The position numbers and the translations under genes were made by a program. A stretch of 64,000 nucleotides of DNA, from NCBI GenBank assembly GCA_019359035.1, contig JAHHIC010000036.1, positions 124,001 through 188,000 on the forward strand, in the 5' to 3' direction. Numbering within the stretch: the stretch's first letter is position 1; each line of letters starts with the position of its first letter. The notes beneath the pieces are model-generated. The model had not been told where the DNA came from and made no database searches. It was given only the letters and a program-made list of their open reading frames with translations. This DNA is from Scytonematopsis contorta HA4267-MV1 (GTDB lineage: Bacteria > Cyanobacteriota > Cyanobacteriia > Cyanobacteriales > Nostocaceae). Positions 44,410 to 53,983 of this stretch are shown in pieces.

Positions 44410-44437
44410 GTAGAGACAGTAGTATTACGGTCTCTAC
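44410..44437. repeat. 28-bp palindromic repeat, copy 8
   Basis: Arms GTAGAGAC/GTCTCTAC with a degenerate core (AGTAGTATTACG), 26 bases after copy 7. Confidence 0.82.
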
Positions 44438-44504
44438 AAAATCTGCTATTGACGAGAAATTTTTAAACGAGCTAATAACTTCCCATTTTTAAAAGTCGAA
44501 AGTC

Positions 44505-45794
44505 TTACTTAACACTGGTCAAAACAGGCTGTTTGACAGGTTGTTTTTGTAAAATTTCGGTATACAAATCTGAAAGTTGCTTAGCGACTCCATCCCAGCT
44601 AAACTTACTAATTACGCGCTCTTTACCAGCTTCACCCAGCTCGTCACGCCATTGAGGATTAATCAAAATTCTATCAATTGCTTCACTAAAAGCAGTATCG
44701 TCTTGTGCTGGAGCCAATAAACCAGTTTCTTCTGAAACAACAGTAAACTGAAGTCCACCAACATCACTTGCAACAACAGGTGTACCACTAGCCATTGCTT
44801 CAATCGCTACCAATCCAAAAGGTTCGTAATGACTGGGGACAACGCATACATCTGCTGCTGCATAATAAACTGGTAGAATCTCTTGACTAATACGACCAGG
44901 GAAAATAGTGATATCGCTTAAACCCAAATCACTAACTATTTTCTCAATACGTTCACGCTCAAAACCGTCACTTTGACCGGGACGGCTACCACCACCAATT
45001 ATTAGTTTTAATTTTCCACTGTTACGTAACTTAGACTGTGCCACCGCACGCACCAAAGTCTCAATACCTTTGCGGGGGTCAAAACGTCCAACGTACATCA
45101 CTATTATATCGTCGGAGTTGATTGTCTCGTGACTTTTGACAAGTTCTGCTCTCGCTGCAACCCGGTCAATTGAACCAAAGCGATGTATATCTGTACCACA
45201 AGGTATAATATCGATATTACCTTTTGTAGTAACTAACTGCCGCATGTGCGCCTTTTCCTGAGGACTGGTGGCAACAACTCTTTCAGCAGTTTCCAACAAA
45301 GTTGTTTCGACTTCTAAACGCTTACTAGCAATAGGAGGAATATCATCAATAGTACTGTATTTAACAGCGCCCAAAGAATGATAAGTGTGTACCTGTTTAC
45401 AACCAATAAGACTCTTCAATCGCATCCCAACCCAGCTAGATAGCCAATAGTTGGTGTGTACCAAGGGATATGAATAACCATTTTCCCGTTGGAATTGAAG
45501 GAAATTATCTACAAACTCTGGTAAATTACCAAATAGATTGTCGCGTGGTACAAATTCAAAAGCACCAGCTTTAAAACGAACAGTGCGACAATTATCACAA
45601 TGCTCTATAATTGAATGTTGTTCCTTGCTTACCTGGCGGGTAAACATATCAACCTTCCAACCTAGTTTCGCTAGTGCTTCCCCAACATTGCGGACGTACA
45701 CATTCTGTCCTCCAGCTTCCTCTTTCCCAATCTCAATAGCTGGATCACCGTGGACAGAAATCAAAGCGATGCGTTTCTGATTTTCAGGGTTCAT
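44505..45794 (-). CDS. GT4-family glycosyltransferase (sucrose-phosphate-synthase-like)
   Basis: 429 residues, GT-B fold. The N-terminal donor/acceptor region reads ISVHGDPAIEIGKEEAGGQNVYVRNVGEALAKLGW, the GGQNVYV loop being typical of sucrose-phosphate synthase, MshA and related GT4 enzymes. HTYHSLG, YVGRFDPRKGIETLVRA, and the donor-site EX7E (PSHYEPFGLVAIEAMASGTPVVASDVGGL) follow. In heterocystous cyanobacteria such enzymes make sucrose, a carbon carrier between cells, or decorate surface polysaccharides; the substrate cannot be fixed here. No Arg/Lys or HAD phosphatase extension is present, so if it is an SPS it is the minimal type. Stands alone. Confidence 0.82.
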   Translation of the reverse strand: MNPENQKRIALISVHGDPAIEIGKEEAGGQNVYVRNVGEALAKLGWKVDMFTRQVSKEQHSIIEHCDNCRTVRFKAGAFEFVPRDNLFGNLPEFVDNFLQFQRENGYSYPLVHTNYWLSSWVGMRLKSLIGCKQVHTYHSLGAVKYSTIDDIPPIASKRLEVETTLLETAERVVATSPQEKAHMRQLVTTKGNIDIIPCGTDIHRFGSIDRVAARAELVKSHETINSDDIIVMYVGRFDPRKGIETLVRAVAQSKLRNSGKLKLIIGGGSRPGQSDGFERERIEKIVSDLGLSDITIFPGRISQEILPVYYAAADVCVVPSHYEPFGLVAIEAMASGTPVVASDVGGLQFTVVSEETGLLAPAQDDTAFSEAIDRILINPQWRDELGEAGKERVISKFSWDGVAKQLSDLYTEILQKQPVKQPVLTSVK

Positions 45795-46489
45795 AGTTTT
45801 TGTAGTTTGTGTTGATGCCGAGGTATCAGGCTTTCCTAACTCTTGGCATTTGTTAGCGGTTTAGCCTGAATACCTTTTTCTTAAGTGGATAATTTGGTAT
45901 CCATCATTTTAATTTAAGATGTGAAACATTTTGATACATCTAATGAGAGATGTCGCTCATTCTTTAGGCGTGTATGTATTCAAAGAATTTATGCACATCA
46001 TACGTAACTCGTATCTAAAGTCGTATGGAAACATTGGGAAAACCCCCTATCTTGAATTGATACGTCAAAATTAAGTACTTTACGCGACGTAAAATACTCT
46101 TCGTACAATCACCGAACTTCGTTAAGGAGTATTGAGTGAATACTCTCAGTAATTTTTCTAAAGTTAACATACATAATCAGATTCGCATATTCTATGTAGA
46201 ATCACTATTCTGACTTTGATTCCTCAAACCAACACTTCCATTTTTAATCACTTACGAAAAACTGTATTTTTCATTACAGTTTTACAAACATACTGTAAAT
46301 CTCATGATTGGAGATTTCTGTTACGAATTATACTATTTTATAGTAAAAAAGCAAACTTTTACCTAAATTCTCAAAGTTTATTTTGCGAAACGTTAAGTTG
46401 CCTGTCAAATTGTGACTTTATGAGGGGAGTAGGGAATGGGAAGTGGGGAGTGGGGATGAGGAATAACTGCTTAAAATACACGAAAATCT

Positions 46490-46515
46490 GTAGAGACGCG
46501 ATTTATCGCGTCTCT
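46490..46515. repeat. 28-bp palindromic repeat, copy 9
   Basis: Core CGATTTATCG. The last two bases of the right arm have diverged. Confidence 0.85.
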
Positions 46516-46530
46516 TGTCTGATTGTTTAT

Positions 46531-46590
46531 TTCTCTGTCCCTGTGTTTCTGTCCCTGTGTTTCTCTGTGTCTCTGTATCTGTGTCTCTGT
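46531..46590. repeat. Low-complexity TCTCTGTG/TCCCTGTG tract
   Basis: Polymorphic CTGTGTTTCTGTCCCTGTG-like hexamer/nonamer units, 60 bases, pyrimidine-rich on the plus strand. Confidence 0.85.
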
Positions 46591-46731
46591 ACAAGTATAC
46601 GTGCGTAAACTAGCGCTAAAGTTTCGGAAAGACATTGCACTTACGGATAAAGGCTGAAAACTCGCTAAAATAATGATTTTTCAGCCGCTAAAACACGTTT
46701 AAGAGACTTCCACAATATAATTTATCGAATT

Positions 46732-47012
46732 TTGTAGTGCGAGCATCTTGCTCGCAACCCAATACTTCTCGCAACTCAATACTGCTCGCAACCCAATACT
46801 TCTCGCAACTCAATACTTCTCGCAACTCAATACTGCTCGCAACCCAATACTTCTCGCAACCCAATACTTCTCGCAACTCAATACTGCTCGCAACCCAATA
46901 CTTCTCGCAATCCAATACTTCTCGCAACTCAATACTGCTCGCAACTCAATACTGCTCGCAACTCAATACTTCTCGCAACGTACAATAAGCGAGCAAGATG
47001 CTCGCACTACAA
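46732..47012. repeat. 17-bp minisatellite between 24-bp inverted arms
   Basis: Arms 46732-46755 and 46989-47012 are perfect 24-base reverse complements with core GAGCATCTTGCTC. Between them (46751-46972) stand thirteen copies of CTCGCAACCCAATACTT or its variants (CTCAATACTG, TCCAATACTT). The 17-base period is not a multiple of three, and all frames stay open, so several spurious reading frames result. Confidence 0.92.
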
Positions 47013-47112
47013 TAGGTGATTGGTACAAATTAAATTTGTGAAATCTTGCGGGGTGGGCATTGCAAGCCCTTATAATATATTGCTTACCTTTAAAATAAAA
47101 AAACATTATAAT

Positions 47113-47159
47113 CTATGAGACGCGATAATCTATGAGACGCGATAAATCGCCGTCTCTAC
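47113..47159. repeat. 28-bp palindromic repeat, copy 10 (rearranged)
   Basis: A left half (TGAGACGCGATAATC) is followed by a fuller copy with an extra C (GATAAATCGCCGTCTCTAC), like the nested copy 5. Confidence 0.78.
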
Positions 47160-47234
47160 GTGAAACCAAAAATTAAAAATCAAAAATTAAACCCAACATT
47201 TAACTTTTGATTTTTAACTATTGTGGCTCATTGA

Positions 47235-47747
47235 CTAATTAGTTGCTTGTGCCGCTAACATTTCCTTGAGCTGTTCTAACTTACTAGCCCAACGTGGGTC
47301 TGGACGAATAGCGTCTGAATCTCCACTTCCAACAGGAGTACTTTCTCTAGACCCACCGCTACCACCTCCACGACGAGATTTTTTGTTAGCGGAGGAAGAT
47401 TTTTTGTGTTCTCTGGAAGAAGAGCTAGGAGTGGGACTTCCGACGCTGCTTTCAGTTGCTTTAGCTGGCTGTTCTTCTTTTTCGTCTCCGCTCTTGTTAC
47501 GAGGTAACGCTTTTTCGAGCTTAAGAGGAGACTCTTTGAACATTGAACCGTTGTATTTTTCAATGATTTGGTCAGCCAACTCGTCATTATTGACAGTAAG
47601 GAAACCAAAACCACGACATTTGCCGGTTTTTCGGTCTTTGATTAACTTGGTAGTTACTGTATCGCCTTCTGCAGCAAAAATCGCTTGCAACTCTTGACGA
47701 TCTATTTCATCTTTAGGCAAATTACCTATATATAGACGAACTGACAT
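47235..47747 (-). CDS. RRM-type RNA-binding protein
   Basis: 170 residues. A single RRM at residues 1-85: RNP2 is LYIGNL and RNP1 is CRGFGFLTV. The rest is a long Ser/Lys/Gly-rich tail (KKSSSANKKSRRGGGSGGSRE) ending in a short helix with RWASKLEQLKEMLAAQ. Cyanobacterial Rbp proteins are cold- or heterocyst-related and bind mRNA; this one has an unusually long tail and a C-terminal helix instead of the usual short Gly-rich tail. A long untranslated region could precede the start (AT-rich 47748-48000). Confidence 0.88.
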   Translation of the reverse strand: MSVRLYIGNLPKDEIDRQELQAIFAAEGDTVTTKLIKDRKTGKCRGFGFLTVNNDELADQIIEKYNGSMFKESPLKLEKALPRNKSGDEKEEQPAKATESSVGSPTPSSSSREHKKSSSANKKSRRGGGSGGSRESTPVGSGDSDAIRPDPRWASKLEQLKEMLAAQATN

Positions 47748-48148
47748 GAGACTATTCCTCCCTCAGGTGATTTAAGAAGACCAGGCAAAAAACTTTTAGT
47801 AGGCTTGGCTTTTTATAAATGCTGTTCTCTAACATTGCCACAAACAAAATTTTTTTCTACTCCAATCTGCCAACTTTTACAATACTTCCTTTCAATTGAA
47901 TAACCGCTTTTTAAATTTAGGAACCTAGACAAACCAATGTACGCTTTAACCTTGGGACTTGTAAAGTGAAAATTTTAGTCCAGCGATAAAAAACTTTGGT
48001 GAAACCGCTCAACAGAGAATAAATCACCATTCCCTACATTATCACGGTATTTCCCAGCTAGCTAGTTCAGTCCACACATTTGGGACTATTGCATCATCGT
48101 ATAGTAGCATAAAACACATTTTTTCTTATCATTTATCAAGGAAGAGAC

Positions 48149-48169
48149 AAAAACCCGCATGTGCGGGTT
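48149..48169 (-). terminator. Candidate terminator downstream of the M48-like gene
   Basis: Minus-strand stem AACCCGCA/TGCGGGTT followed by TTTG, about 290 bases after the M48-like stop. The U-tract is short. Confidence 0.5.
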
Positions 48170-48322
48170 AATTACTGCTGTGTTGGAAGGTTAAAGGGGA
48201 TTGTTTAGCGCAAGCAGCCAAGAATTATAACTAAGCTTATAAATGCCTGTTATCTAGGCAACTAACGTTTATGTAAACTAATGTAACACAAAATTGACAA
48301 TATCGTAACTTTTGTTTACATG

Positions 48323-48455
48323 TTGGGGAGTTGGGAATGGGGAGTGGGCAATTGGGAATTGGAAATTGGGAATTGGGAATTGGTGATTGCTTTCTCACTA
48401 TTCCCCACTCTCCACTCCCCACTCCCCACTCCCCACTCCCCACTCCCCACTCCCC
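48323..48455. repeat. Composite tandem repeats (GGGGAGT, AATTGGG, CCCCACT)
   Basis: Mirror-like arrangement: GGGGAGT and AATTGGG units, a short unique stretch, then CCCCACT units reaching the stop codon of the M48-like gene. Confidence 0.9.
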
Positions 48456-48456
48456 A

Positions 48457-50652
48457 TCACCCAGTCAAAAGAATATAAGCACCCCAAACGGTAGCGGCTA
48501 CAGCTAAAATCAAAGACCCAATTGGATGAGGACTATTAGTAGTTTTACCTGCTTGAGTATGCATACTTTGAACATCTATCCAGGGTGTAGCACCACGACG
48601 AAGCCATCCAGTGATAATTATTTGCCGACCAATCAGTTGTTGGGGGTGTAGTGGTTGTCCCATCCAACAAATATGGTGCAATTTTACTAAGCCCCTGGGT
48701 AATAGCAAAACTAAATCTTGTCCCAGAATATTGCTTATCCCTCGACGGCCCAAAAGTTTGCCTACAAGACGAACTTTTGTACTTTCTATCGGGAGGATTT
48801 CTGGGTTGGATAGCTGTTTAGGTAAAGCTTCATCCGAAACTGTAGTTTTGGGTGGGATTTCTGGAAAGAATGAATTTATTCTGATGAAAGTACCGATACT
48901 AAAGCCGATAAACATGCAGCCGATAGCAAAATATCCGTCGTCGTATAACCAACTCAGGTTTAATATTTTTAAAGCGTATGCTATTTGCCAAATCAGCCAT
49001 ACTGCAATCGCGAATACTAAACCCATCGGACTTGCCCAAAAGGGTGCTGTTTCTAAGAAAAATAACTGAGGCTTCAAGTCACAAGATTTATTATTTACGA
49101 AATTCAGTTCTGTTGGCAAACGCCACGATTTGGCTATTTCAAACAATTTTTGAATGCGGTCACCCATTAAAGGGTGGGTATTATTAACAGTCAACCACCA
49201 GCGATAAGGGTTACGATATTCCCACATTAAATAATTTTCAAAGGAGATTTGGGGGGCAATACTACCCAAACTGATAGCCTGGTGGTAGCCTACAGGCTGT
49301 AAAAGGTTTAAACTTTCTAACTGCCAGTTAGTTTGTTCTTGTTTAGAAATATCACTGGCAATACCAATGGAAATTTTTAGTAATGCGCGAACTAAAGCGT
49401 TAGGATTACCTGTCAAAGAAGCTGTTTGGCTATCGCTATAATAAAGTCGTAACTGAGACAACCATAGTGCATTAGCAGAAAGCAAACACCAAAGTATATA
49501 AGTAACGCTTGATAAAATAGCGGCAATTTTTCGGAGAAATTTTTGTTGGGTTTTGTCTCCAAAGGAAGAAATCCGCATGTATAGTCCATACAGTGGAATA
49601 GTGACTAATAATACCAAGGACATCACAAGAAAATCCCAATGGCGAATATGTCCTAACTGACTGGCATAAATAGTGGCTATTTCTTCATCTGTAAGTTGTT
49701 CTAATAGTCCCTGACTAACTACTATGCGAGCGGTTCTGGGTAAGTTACCATAGCTAAAAGCTAAGGGTGCAGCCATTGGCATAATAACTAATTTAGGTGT
49801 TTTCCAATGGCGTTGTTGACAAACCCTTTGTAGTAATCTTACTGACTCACTACTGTATTGATTTAACGTATCTTTTGATAAATCTCGCGAGCTATAAAAA
49901 TTTATCAGCAACCCATCTAATAACCAAGGTGACAGAGCAACCACGAGAAACAACACCAACAGTAAAAAATTTGATGGGTCTAAATATAAAAATTGTATCG
50001 GCTCTAAAAATGGCAGTGTGACCAAAGTATCATTGATAATTCCCATCAAAAATCGCAGCAATTCGCGCAGCACACAAAAAACAGCAAAAAATGTCCCAAT
50101 TGTCAATAAATGTAAGGGTATAAGGTTCAACTTACTATCAGCTTGCCATGTTTTGGCACGCTCAGCTGAACGCCATTCTATTTGCGCTTGTGGCTGTACG
50201 ATTGCTTTGCGATTTACTGTAATAATTGCCCCATTAATCGACTTATCGTCTATGTTGGTTTCTGCGACAGATGGTGAGTTGTAAAAATCAACAAACTCTG
50301 TTTCTTCTTCTCTCTCTTCTTCTAAAAATGGCGAACTATAAACGGTGCTTGAATTTGTGCTTGGATTATGACTTGAATTAGTTTCTGTTAACTTTTCGAG
50401 AGTGCGTTGTGCCCATTGTTTAACCTTCGGACGACTACTTTGAGCTAGAGTCTCGCACAACGCTAAAGCTGCTGGAATATCTCCACTCCTTGCATAAACT
50501 TTCACTAAACCCATTTGCGCTTGCAATCCAGATGACCTATCACCACCTTTGTAAGCAATGCTTTCAAATATTGTTTTAGCAGTTTCGTAATCTTCTTCTT
50601 TGAGGGCTTTTAGACCAGCCTCCAACTTAATATCGTCAGGATTTGATGACAT
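48457..50652 (-). CDS. M48-like membrane protein with destroyed zinc site (pseudo-peptidase)
   Basis: 731 residues from Met at 50652 ([23 protein letters not shown]). A frame open to 50709 would add 19 residues and overlap prfC by 4 bases. Residues about 1-100 are TPR-like ([37 protein letters not shown]). Then come membrane helices and an M48 domain: [43 protein letters not shown]. The HExxH expected before IRH has become SQLGH, and the distal Glu ligand region ([15 protein letters not shown] in place of ExEAD) is also lost. The enzyme is thus probably inactive. The C-terminus adds an OB-like domain and a last membrane helix. Downstream of prfC. Confidence 0.8.
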   Translation of the reverse strand: MSSNPDDIKLEAGLKALKEEDYETAKTIFESIAYKGGDRSSGLQAQMGLVKVYARSGDIPAALALCETLAQSSRPKVKQWAQRTLEKLTETNSSHNPSTNSSTVYSSPFLEEEREEETEFVDFYNSPSVAETNIDDKSINGAIITVNRKAIVQPQAQIEWRSAERAKTWQADSKLNLIPLHLLTIGTFFAVFCVLRELLRFLMGIINDTLVTLPFLEPIQFLYLDPSNFLLLVLFLVVALSPWLLDGLLINFYSSRDLSKDTLNQYSSESVRLLQRVCQQRHWKTPKLVIMPMAAPLAFSYGNLPRTARIVVSQGLLEQLTDEEIATIYASQLGHIRHWDFLVMSLVLLVTIPLYGLYMRISSFGDKTQQKFLRKIAAILSSVTYILWCLLSANALWLSQLRLYYSDSQTASLTGNPNALVRALLKISIGIASDISKQEQTNWQLESLNLLQPVGYHQAISLGSIAPQISFENYLMWEYRNPYRWWLTVNNTHPLMGDRIQKLFEIAKSWRLPTELNFVNNKSCDLKPQLFFLETAPFWASPMGLVFAIAVWLIWQIAYALKILNLSWLYDDGYFAIGCMFIGFSIGTFIRINSFFPEIPPKTTVSDEALPKQLSNPEILPIESTKVRLVGKLLGRRGISNILGQDLVLLLPRGLVKLHHICWMGQPLHPQQLIGRQIIITGWLRRGATPWIDVQSMHTQAGKTTNSPHPIGSLILAVAATVWGAYILLTG

Positions 50653-50705
50653 AGGATAAACGCACTCTCTGAATTTATCGAAGGGTAATTCCCGTTTTAT
50701 CAGCC

Positions 50706-52328
50706 TCACTCATTTGCTTGGACGGAAACAACAGGGGCAATATTAGTCAACTTCAACCCAGGATGGTCTTCCAAAAGTTGATGACAATTCCATTCGTTAC
50801 GAAATAACAGTACAGGACGTCCCATACTGTCTCTAAAAACAGTAGTGTTAAATAAACGCCCAATTTTATCTAATGCAGGCCAACCATCTTCGACCCAACG
50901 AGCAACGGTATAGGGCAATAGTTCTAAACTAGTTTCGACGCCATATTCTTGAAGCAGACGGAACTGTACAACCTCAAATTGTAATTGACCAACCGCAGCC
51001 AAAATTGGGTCACGCTTGGATTCATCAACGGAGTGCATTATTTGTACTGCTCCCTCCTCCCGCAATTCGGAAACTCCTTTTTGGAATTGTTTAAATTTTG
51101 AAGGATTTGGATTGCGAAGAGTCGCGAACAACTCTGGCGAAAAATAAGGTATTCCTTCATACTCTAATTTTTGCCCAGTGTAAATCGTATCGCCAATAGC
51201 AAATACACCAGGATTATTTAAACCAATAACATCTCCAGCATAAGCAACATCAATAGATTCTCGTGCTTGAGCAAAGAGTTTTTGCGGACGTGACAGTCGC
51301 ACTACTTTACCAGTACGGGCGTGATTCACAGTCATATCTTTTTCAAATTTACCAGTACAAACACGGATAAAAGCCACGCGGTCGCGATGTTTTGGGTCCA
51401 TATTTGCTTGGAGTTTGAAGACAAAGCCAGAAAACTCTGGGTAAGTGGGGGAAACTTCACCAACGGTACTGCTATGTGAACCGGGTTTCAGAGCATACTT
51501 AAGGAAGTTTTCCAAAAATAACTCGACCCCAAAGTTAGTCATAGCACTACCAAAGAAAACAGGAGTCATTTTGCCTTGTTGTACTAACTCCAAATCTAAT
51601 TCTGGTCCTACACCTTCCAGGAGTTCTAAATCATTTTTGAGTTGATAATACAATTCCTGTTCCAACAGTTCTTCGATTCTGGCATCACCCAAATCAATTA
51701 TTGTCTCCTCAGCTTCTCTGCTACCATGCTCTACGCGGCTATAAAGGTGAATTTTCTCGCGTTGTCGGTCAAAAACACCTTTAAAACGGTCTCCCATACC
51801 AATAGGCCAATTTACCGCAAAGGTTTGCAAACCCAATTCTTGTTCAATTTCGTCCAATAAATCTAAAGGTTCTCGTCCTGGACGGTCAAGTTTATTTATA
51901 AATGTGAAAATGGGAATACCCCGCATCTTACATACTTCAAACAACTTACGTGTTTGTGGCTCTAAGCCTTTTGCTACGTCTATTAGCATTACTGCATTAT
52001 CCGCAGCAGCCAGAGTCCGATAAGTATCTTCACTAAAATCTTGGTGACCCGGAGTATCCAGCAAATTTATTTGACACTTTTGATATTCAAACTGCAACAC
52101 CGTCGAGGTAATAGAAATACCCCGTTGCTGTTCCATAGCCATCCAGTCAGAAGTCGCTTTACGTTGTGCGCGTCTCGCTTTTACTGCTCCTGCTTCATGA
52201 ATAGCACCACCGTATAGCAATAATTTTTCTGTTAGCGTCGTCTTACCCGCGTCAGGGTGAGAAATAATTGCGAAATTGCGACGAAGTTCTACCGCTGTTT
52301 GTAATTCTGTCTGAAGTTCAGTTGACAT
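50706..52328 (-). CDS. prfC: Peptide chain release factor 3
   Basis: 540 residues. RF3 is a translational GTPase that recycles RF1/RF2 after termination. G1 is [12 protein letters not shown], switch [13 protein letters not shown]3 [14 protein letters not shown], and G4 [12 protein letters not shown], all intact. The domain II/III region ([43 protein letters not shown]) is typical of RF3 rather than EF-G. Lies head to tail upstream of the M48-like gene and may share its mRNA. Start ATG at 52328. Confidence 0.96.
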   Translation of the reverse strand: MSTELQTELQTAVELRRNFAIISHPDAGKTTLTEKLLLYGGAIHEAGAVKARRAQRKATSDWMAMEQQRGISITSTVLQFEYQKCQINLLDTPGHQDFSEDTYRTLAAADNAVMLIDVAKGLEPQTRKLFEVCKMRGIPIFTFINKLDRPGREPLDLLDEIEQELGLQTFAVNWPIGMGDRFKGVFDRQREKIHLYSRVEHGSREAEETIIDLGDARIEELLEQELYYQLKNDLELLEGVGPELDLELVQQGKMTPVFFGSAMTNFGVELFLENFLKYALKPGSHSSTVGEVSPTYPEFSGFVFKLQANMDPKHRDRVAFIRVCTGKFEKDMTVNHARTGKVVRLSRPQKLFAQARESIDVAYAGDVIGLNNPGVFAIGDTIYTGQKLEYEGIPYFSPELFATLRNPNPSKFKQFQKGVSELREEGAVQIMHSVDESKRDPILAAVGQLQFEVVQFRLLQEYGVETSLELLPYTVARWVEDGWPALDKIGRLFNTTVFRDSMGRPVLLFRNEWNCHQLLEDHPGLKLTNIAPVVSVQANE

Positions 52329-52470
52329 GCTGTTAGTTGATTGATTTTACCTTATGTTTACTTAACTTAACTTAATCTTTCCCAAATTTGTCAGCAGTTC
52401 TAATTTTTAGATTATGTTGCTCGTGATAGGGTTTTAATATAACGAAAAACCTAACTACAAGGAAGGAAAA

Positions 52471-52836
52471 ATGCACGACCCAGATAAACGAATGCTTTTA
52501 TCTGCACTATCTCACGGAGCCATATTATTTAGCACAGCATTGTTTTCAATTTGCGTACCTATCGTCATATTAATCCTATCTGAGGACTCTGTTGTCAAAG
52601 AAAATGCCAAAGAATCGATAAACTTTCACTTAAACGTATGGTTCTACGGATTTATTGTCGCAGTGATGATTTGGCTAAGTTTTGGTATGTTGTTACCAAT
52701 TGGTGGTCTATGGCTTTTATTGCATTGGGGATTAACTATTTGGGCACTTGTCAACGTACTTTTGATAGATACTGATAAACCTTTTCGCTACCCGTTTATT
52801 TTCCGTTTTCTAAGTAAAAGAGCTTCCTTTAACTAA
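52471..52836 (+). CDS. DUF4870 membrane protein (Tic20-like)
   Basis: 121 residues with three to four hydrophobic helices. ALSHGAILFS opens, followed by KENAKESINFHLNVWFYGFI, which matches the DUF4870 hallmark A-x-E-S-I-N-F, and a C-terminal LLIDTDKPFRYPFIFRF. DUF4870 is a short, widespread membrane family of unknown role, distantly related to Tic20-like translocon proteins (an inference). Ribosome-binding site AAGGAAGGA lies 7 bases before the ATG. Divergent from prfC. Confidence 0.85.
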   Translation: MHDPDKRMLLSALSHGAILFSTALFSICVPIVILILSEDSVVKENAKESINFHLNVWFYGFIVAVMIWLSFGMLLPIGGLWLLLHWGLTIWALVNVLLIDTDKPFRYPFIFRFLSKRASFN

Positions 52837-53214
52837 CGCTGACCTCAAGATAAAAATACCTGCCAACGCGATTCACACACAGCTACACGAGTATCAATTT
52901 TTAGCTGATTTTCCCAAAAAAAAATGGCTCTCGGTATTTAAAGATTCACTTCGCTACAGAGAACTAATCTCTTGTAAACCTCCTCACTCTAAACACATCC
53001 CTACTAAGCACAGATTCGGTAACATTTGGTCGTCCCCACACAACAAAACCCCACCCCCAACGGTGACTCCCCGTTTACGGGGATGGGGCTATGATATCCA
53101 CCAATTAGAACACCACCAAAAGTGCAGAAAGTTTTAAGTTAGGTAAAATCGTAGCCCCCTCCCCGCGTGCGGGGAGTCACCGTTGGGGGTGGGGTTCTTT
53201 TGTACGGGGGATTC
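52837..53214. other. Convergent spacer with two facing GC-rich repeats
   Basis: 378 bases between the convergent DUF4870 and MORN genes. Two GC-rich repeat copies in opposite orientation form a 27-base perfect inverted repeat (53047-53073 with 53170-53196). Confidence 0.75.
53047..53196. repeat. Facing pair of GC-rich repeats (27-bp perfect arms)
   Basis: Each arm is an instance of the AACCCCACCCCCAACGG family. Both carry the same small difference (CGGTGACTCCCCG), so they derive from one another or from a shared donor. Confidence 0.85.
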
Positions 53215-53925
53215 TTAATTCGACGAGGTTATCGCTTGGCGAAACTTACCATTTCTCCAAGTACCTTGAACTCTTGCACCGTTAGCGTAAATAAAAATAC
53301 CGTTGCCATTTTTTCTACCATTTTGAAATTCACCTTCGTAACGATTACCACTTGGGTAAGCACAAATACCCCTCCCATTAAGCAAATCGTCTCGAAATTC
53401 CCCTTGACAACTAATGCCATTCGCGTAAGTAAATATTCCTAAACCTTGGCGAACCCCGTTTAAAAACATTCCAGTAAAGTTGTTACCGTCAGAAAACTTA
53501 CAAACAGCCCTACCGTTCAACTGGTTGTTACTATATACACCTTCACAATAACTGCCATCAGCATATGTAAATGTCCCTACTCCCTGACGCATCCCATCTA
53601 CAAACTCGCCTTGAAAACGGTTTCCACTGGGAAAATAACACACACCTCTACCGTTGAAAGCACCATTGCGTATTGGTATTTTACAGTAGCTATTTAGTTG
53701 TACTCTTACTGTTGTATCAGCAACAGCTGGTTTAATGATACTAGTTTGACTAATAATGTTCAAACCTGTGACGGTAATAATAGCCATTAGAAATTTTGGA
53801 AGCTGGAGCAACTTTGATGATTTCAAAGATAATTTCAAAGATAATTTCAAAGATGAGTCATCAAGGCTGTGTATCAATTTACTCCTCCTTAAGGCGTCCT
53901 GTTTTTTAGGTAATTTATGCAACAT
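53215..53925 (-). CDS. MORN-repeat protein
   Basis: 236 residues. After a basic N-terminus (residues about 35-58 form a hydrophobic signal/anchor LPKFLMAIITVTGLNIISQTSI) there are about six MORN motifs of the form N-G-x-G-x-x-x-x-P-x-G-x-x-Y-x-G-E-F, for example NGRGVCYFPSGNRFQGEF and NGRGICAYPSGNRYEGEF. MORN repeats form a beta-meander used for binding lipids or proteins at surfaces. The first 60 residues also contain a Leu/Lys/Ser repeat (LKLSLKLSLKSSK), derived from an 18-base direct repeat near 53815-53860. Confidence 0.85.
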   Translation of the reverse strand: MLHKLPKKQDALRRSKLIHSLDDSSLKLSLKLSLKSSKLLQLPKFLMAIITVTGLNIISQTSIIKPAVADTTVRVQLNSYCKIPIRNGAFNGRGVCYFPSGNRFQGEFVDGMRQGVGTFTYADGSYCEGVYSNNQLNGRAVCKFSDGNNFTGMFLNGVRQGLGIFTYANGISCQGEFRDDLLNGRGICAYPSGNRYEGEFQNGRKNGNGIFIYANGARVQGTWRNGKFRQAITSSN

Positions 53926-53983
53926 AAGCTTTACGAAATCGTCACTTTATACAGAGGAATTTAATTAGTAGTCCTAGTAAAAG

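Larger units (their letters stand above)
43826..44504. other. Gene-free spacer with two palindrome copies
   Basis: 679 AT-rich bases between two minus-strand genes. Apart from palindrome copies 7 and 8 near its left-middle part I see no gene, RNA or other repeat. Reading frames at 44187 and 44262 run through the palindromes and are spurious. Confidence 0.5.
45795..47234. other. 1.4-kb gene-free region rich in repeats
   Basis: Begins with the upstream region of the glycosyltransferase (AT-rich, several TATGTA-like boxes). It then holds a GGGGAGT tract (46423-46459), palindrome copy 9, a TCTGTG low-complexity tract (46531-46590), the 17-bp minisatellite (46732-47012), a GGGGTGGGCA repeat (47045-47070) and palindrome copy 10. 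No convincing gene; the frames in this region are repeat artefacts. Confidence 0.6.
47748..48456. other. Spacer upstream of the RRM gene
   Basis: 709 bases between two minus-strand genes. Contains a TTTATAAAT box near the RRM start (about 47813), a hairpin terminator at 48149-48169 and tandem repeats at 48323-48455. The central part (47850-48140) is AT-rich with no recognised feature. Confidence 0.5.

Noticed and set aside
46216-46608. 130-codon plus-strand gene
   Set aside because: Runs through the GGGGAGT tract, palindrome copy 9 and the TCTGTG low-complexity tract.
46688-47041. Three apparent repeat proteins (both strands) over the 17-bp minisatellite
   Set aside because: A 17-base unit has no stop in any frame, so long frames arise automatically; no start signal, no family resemblance.
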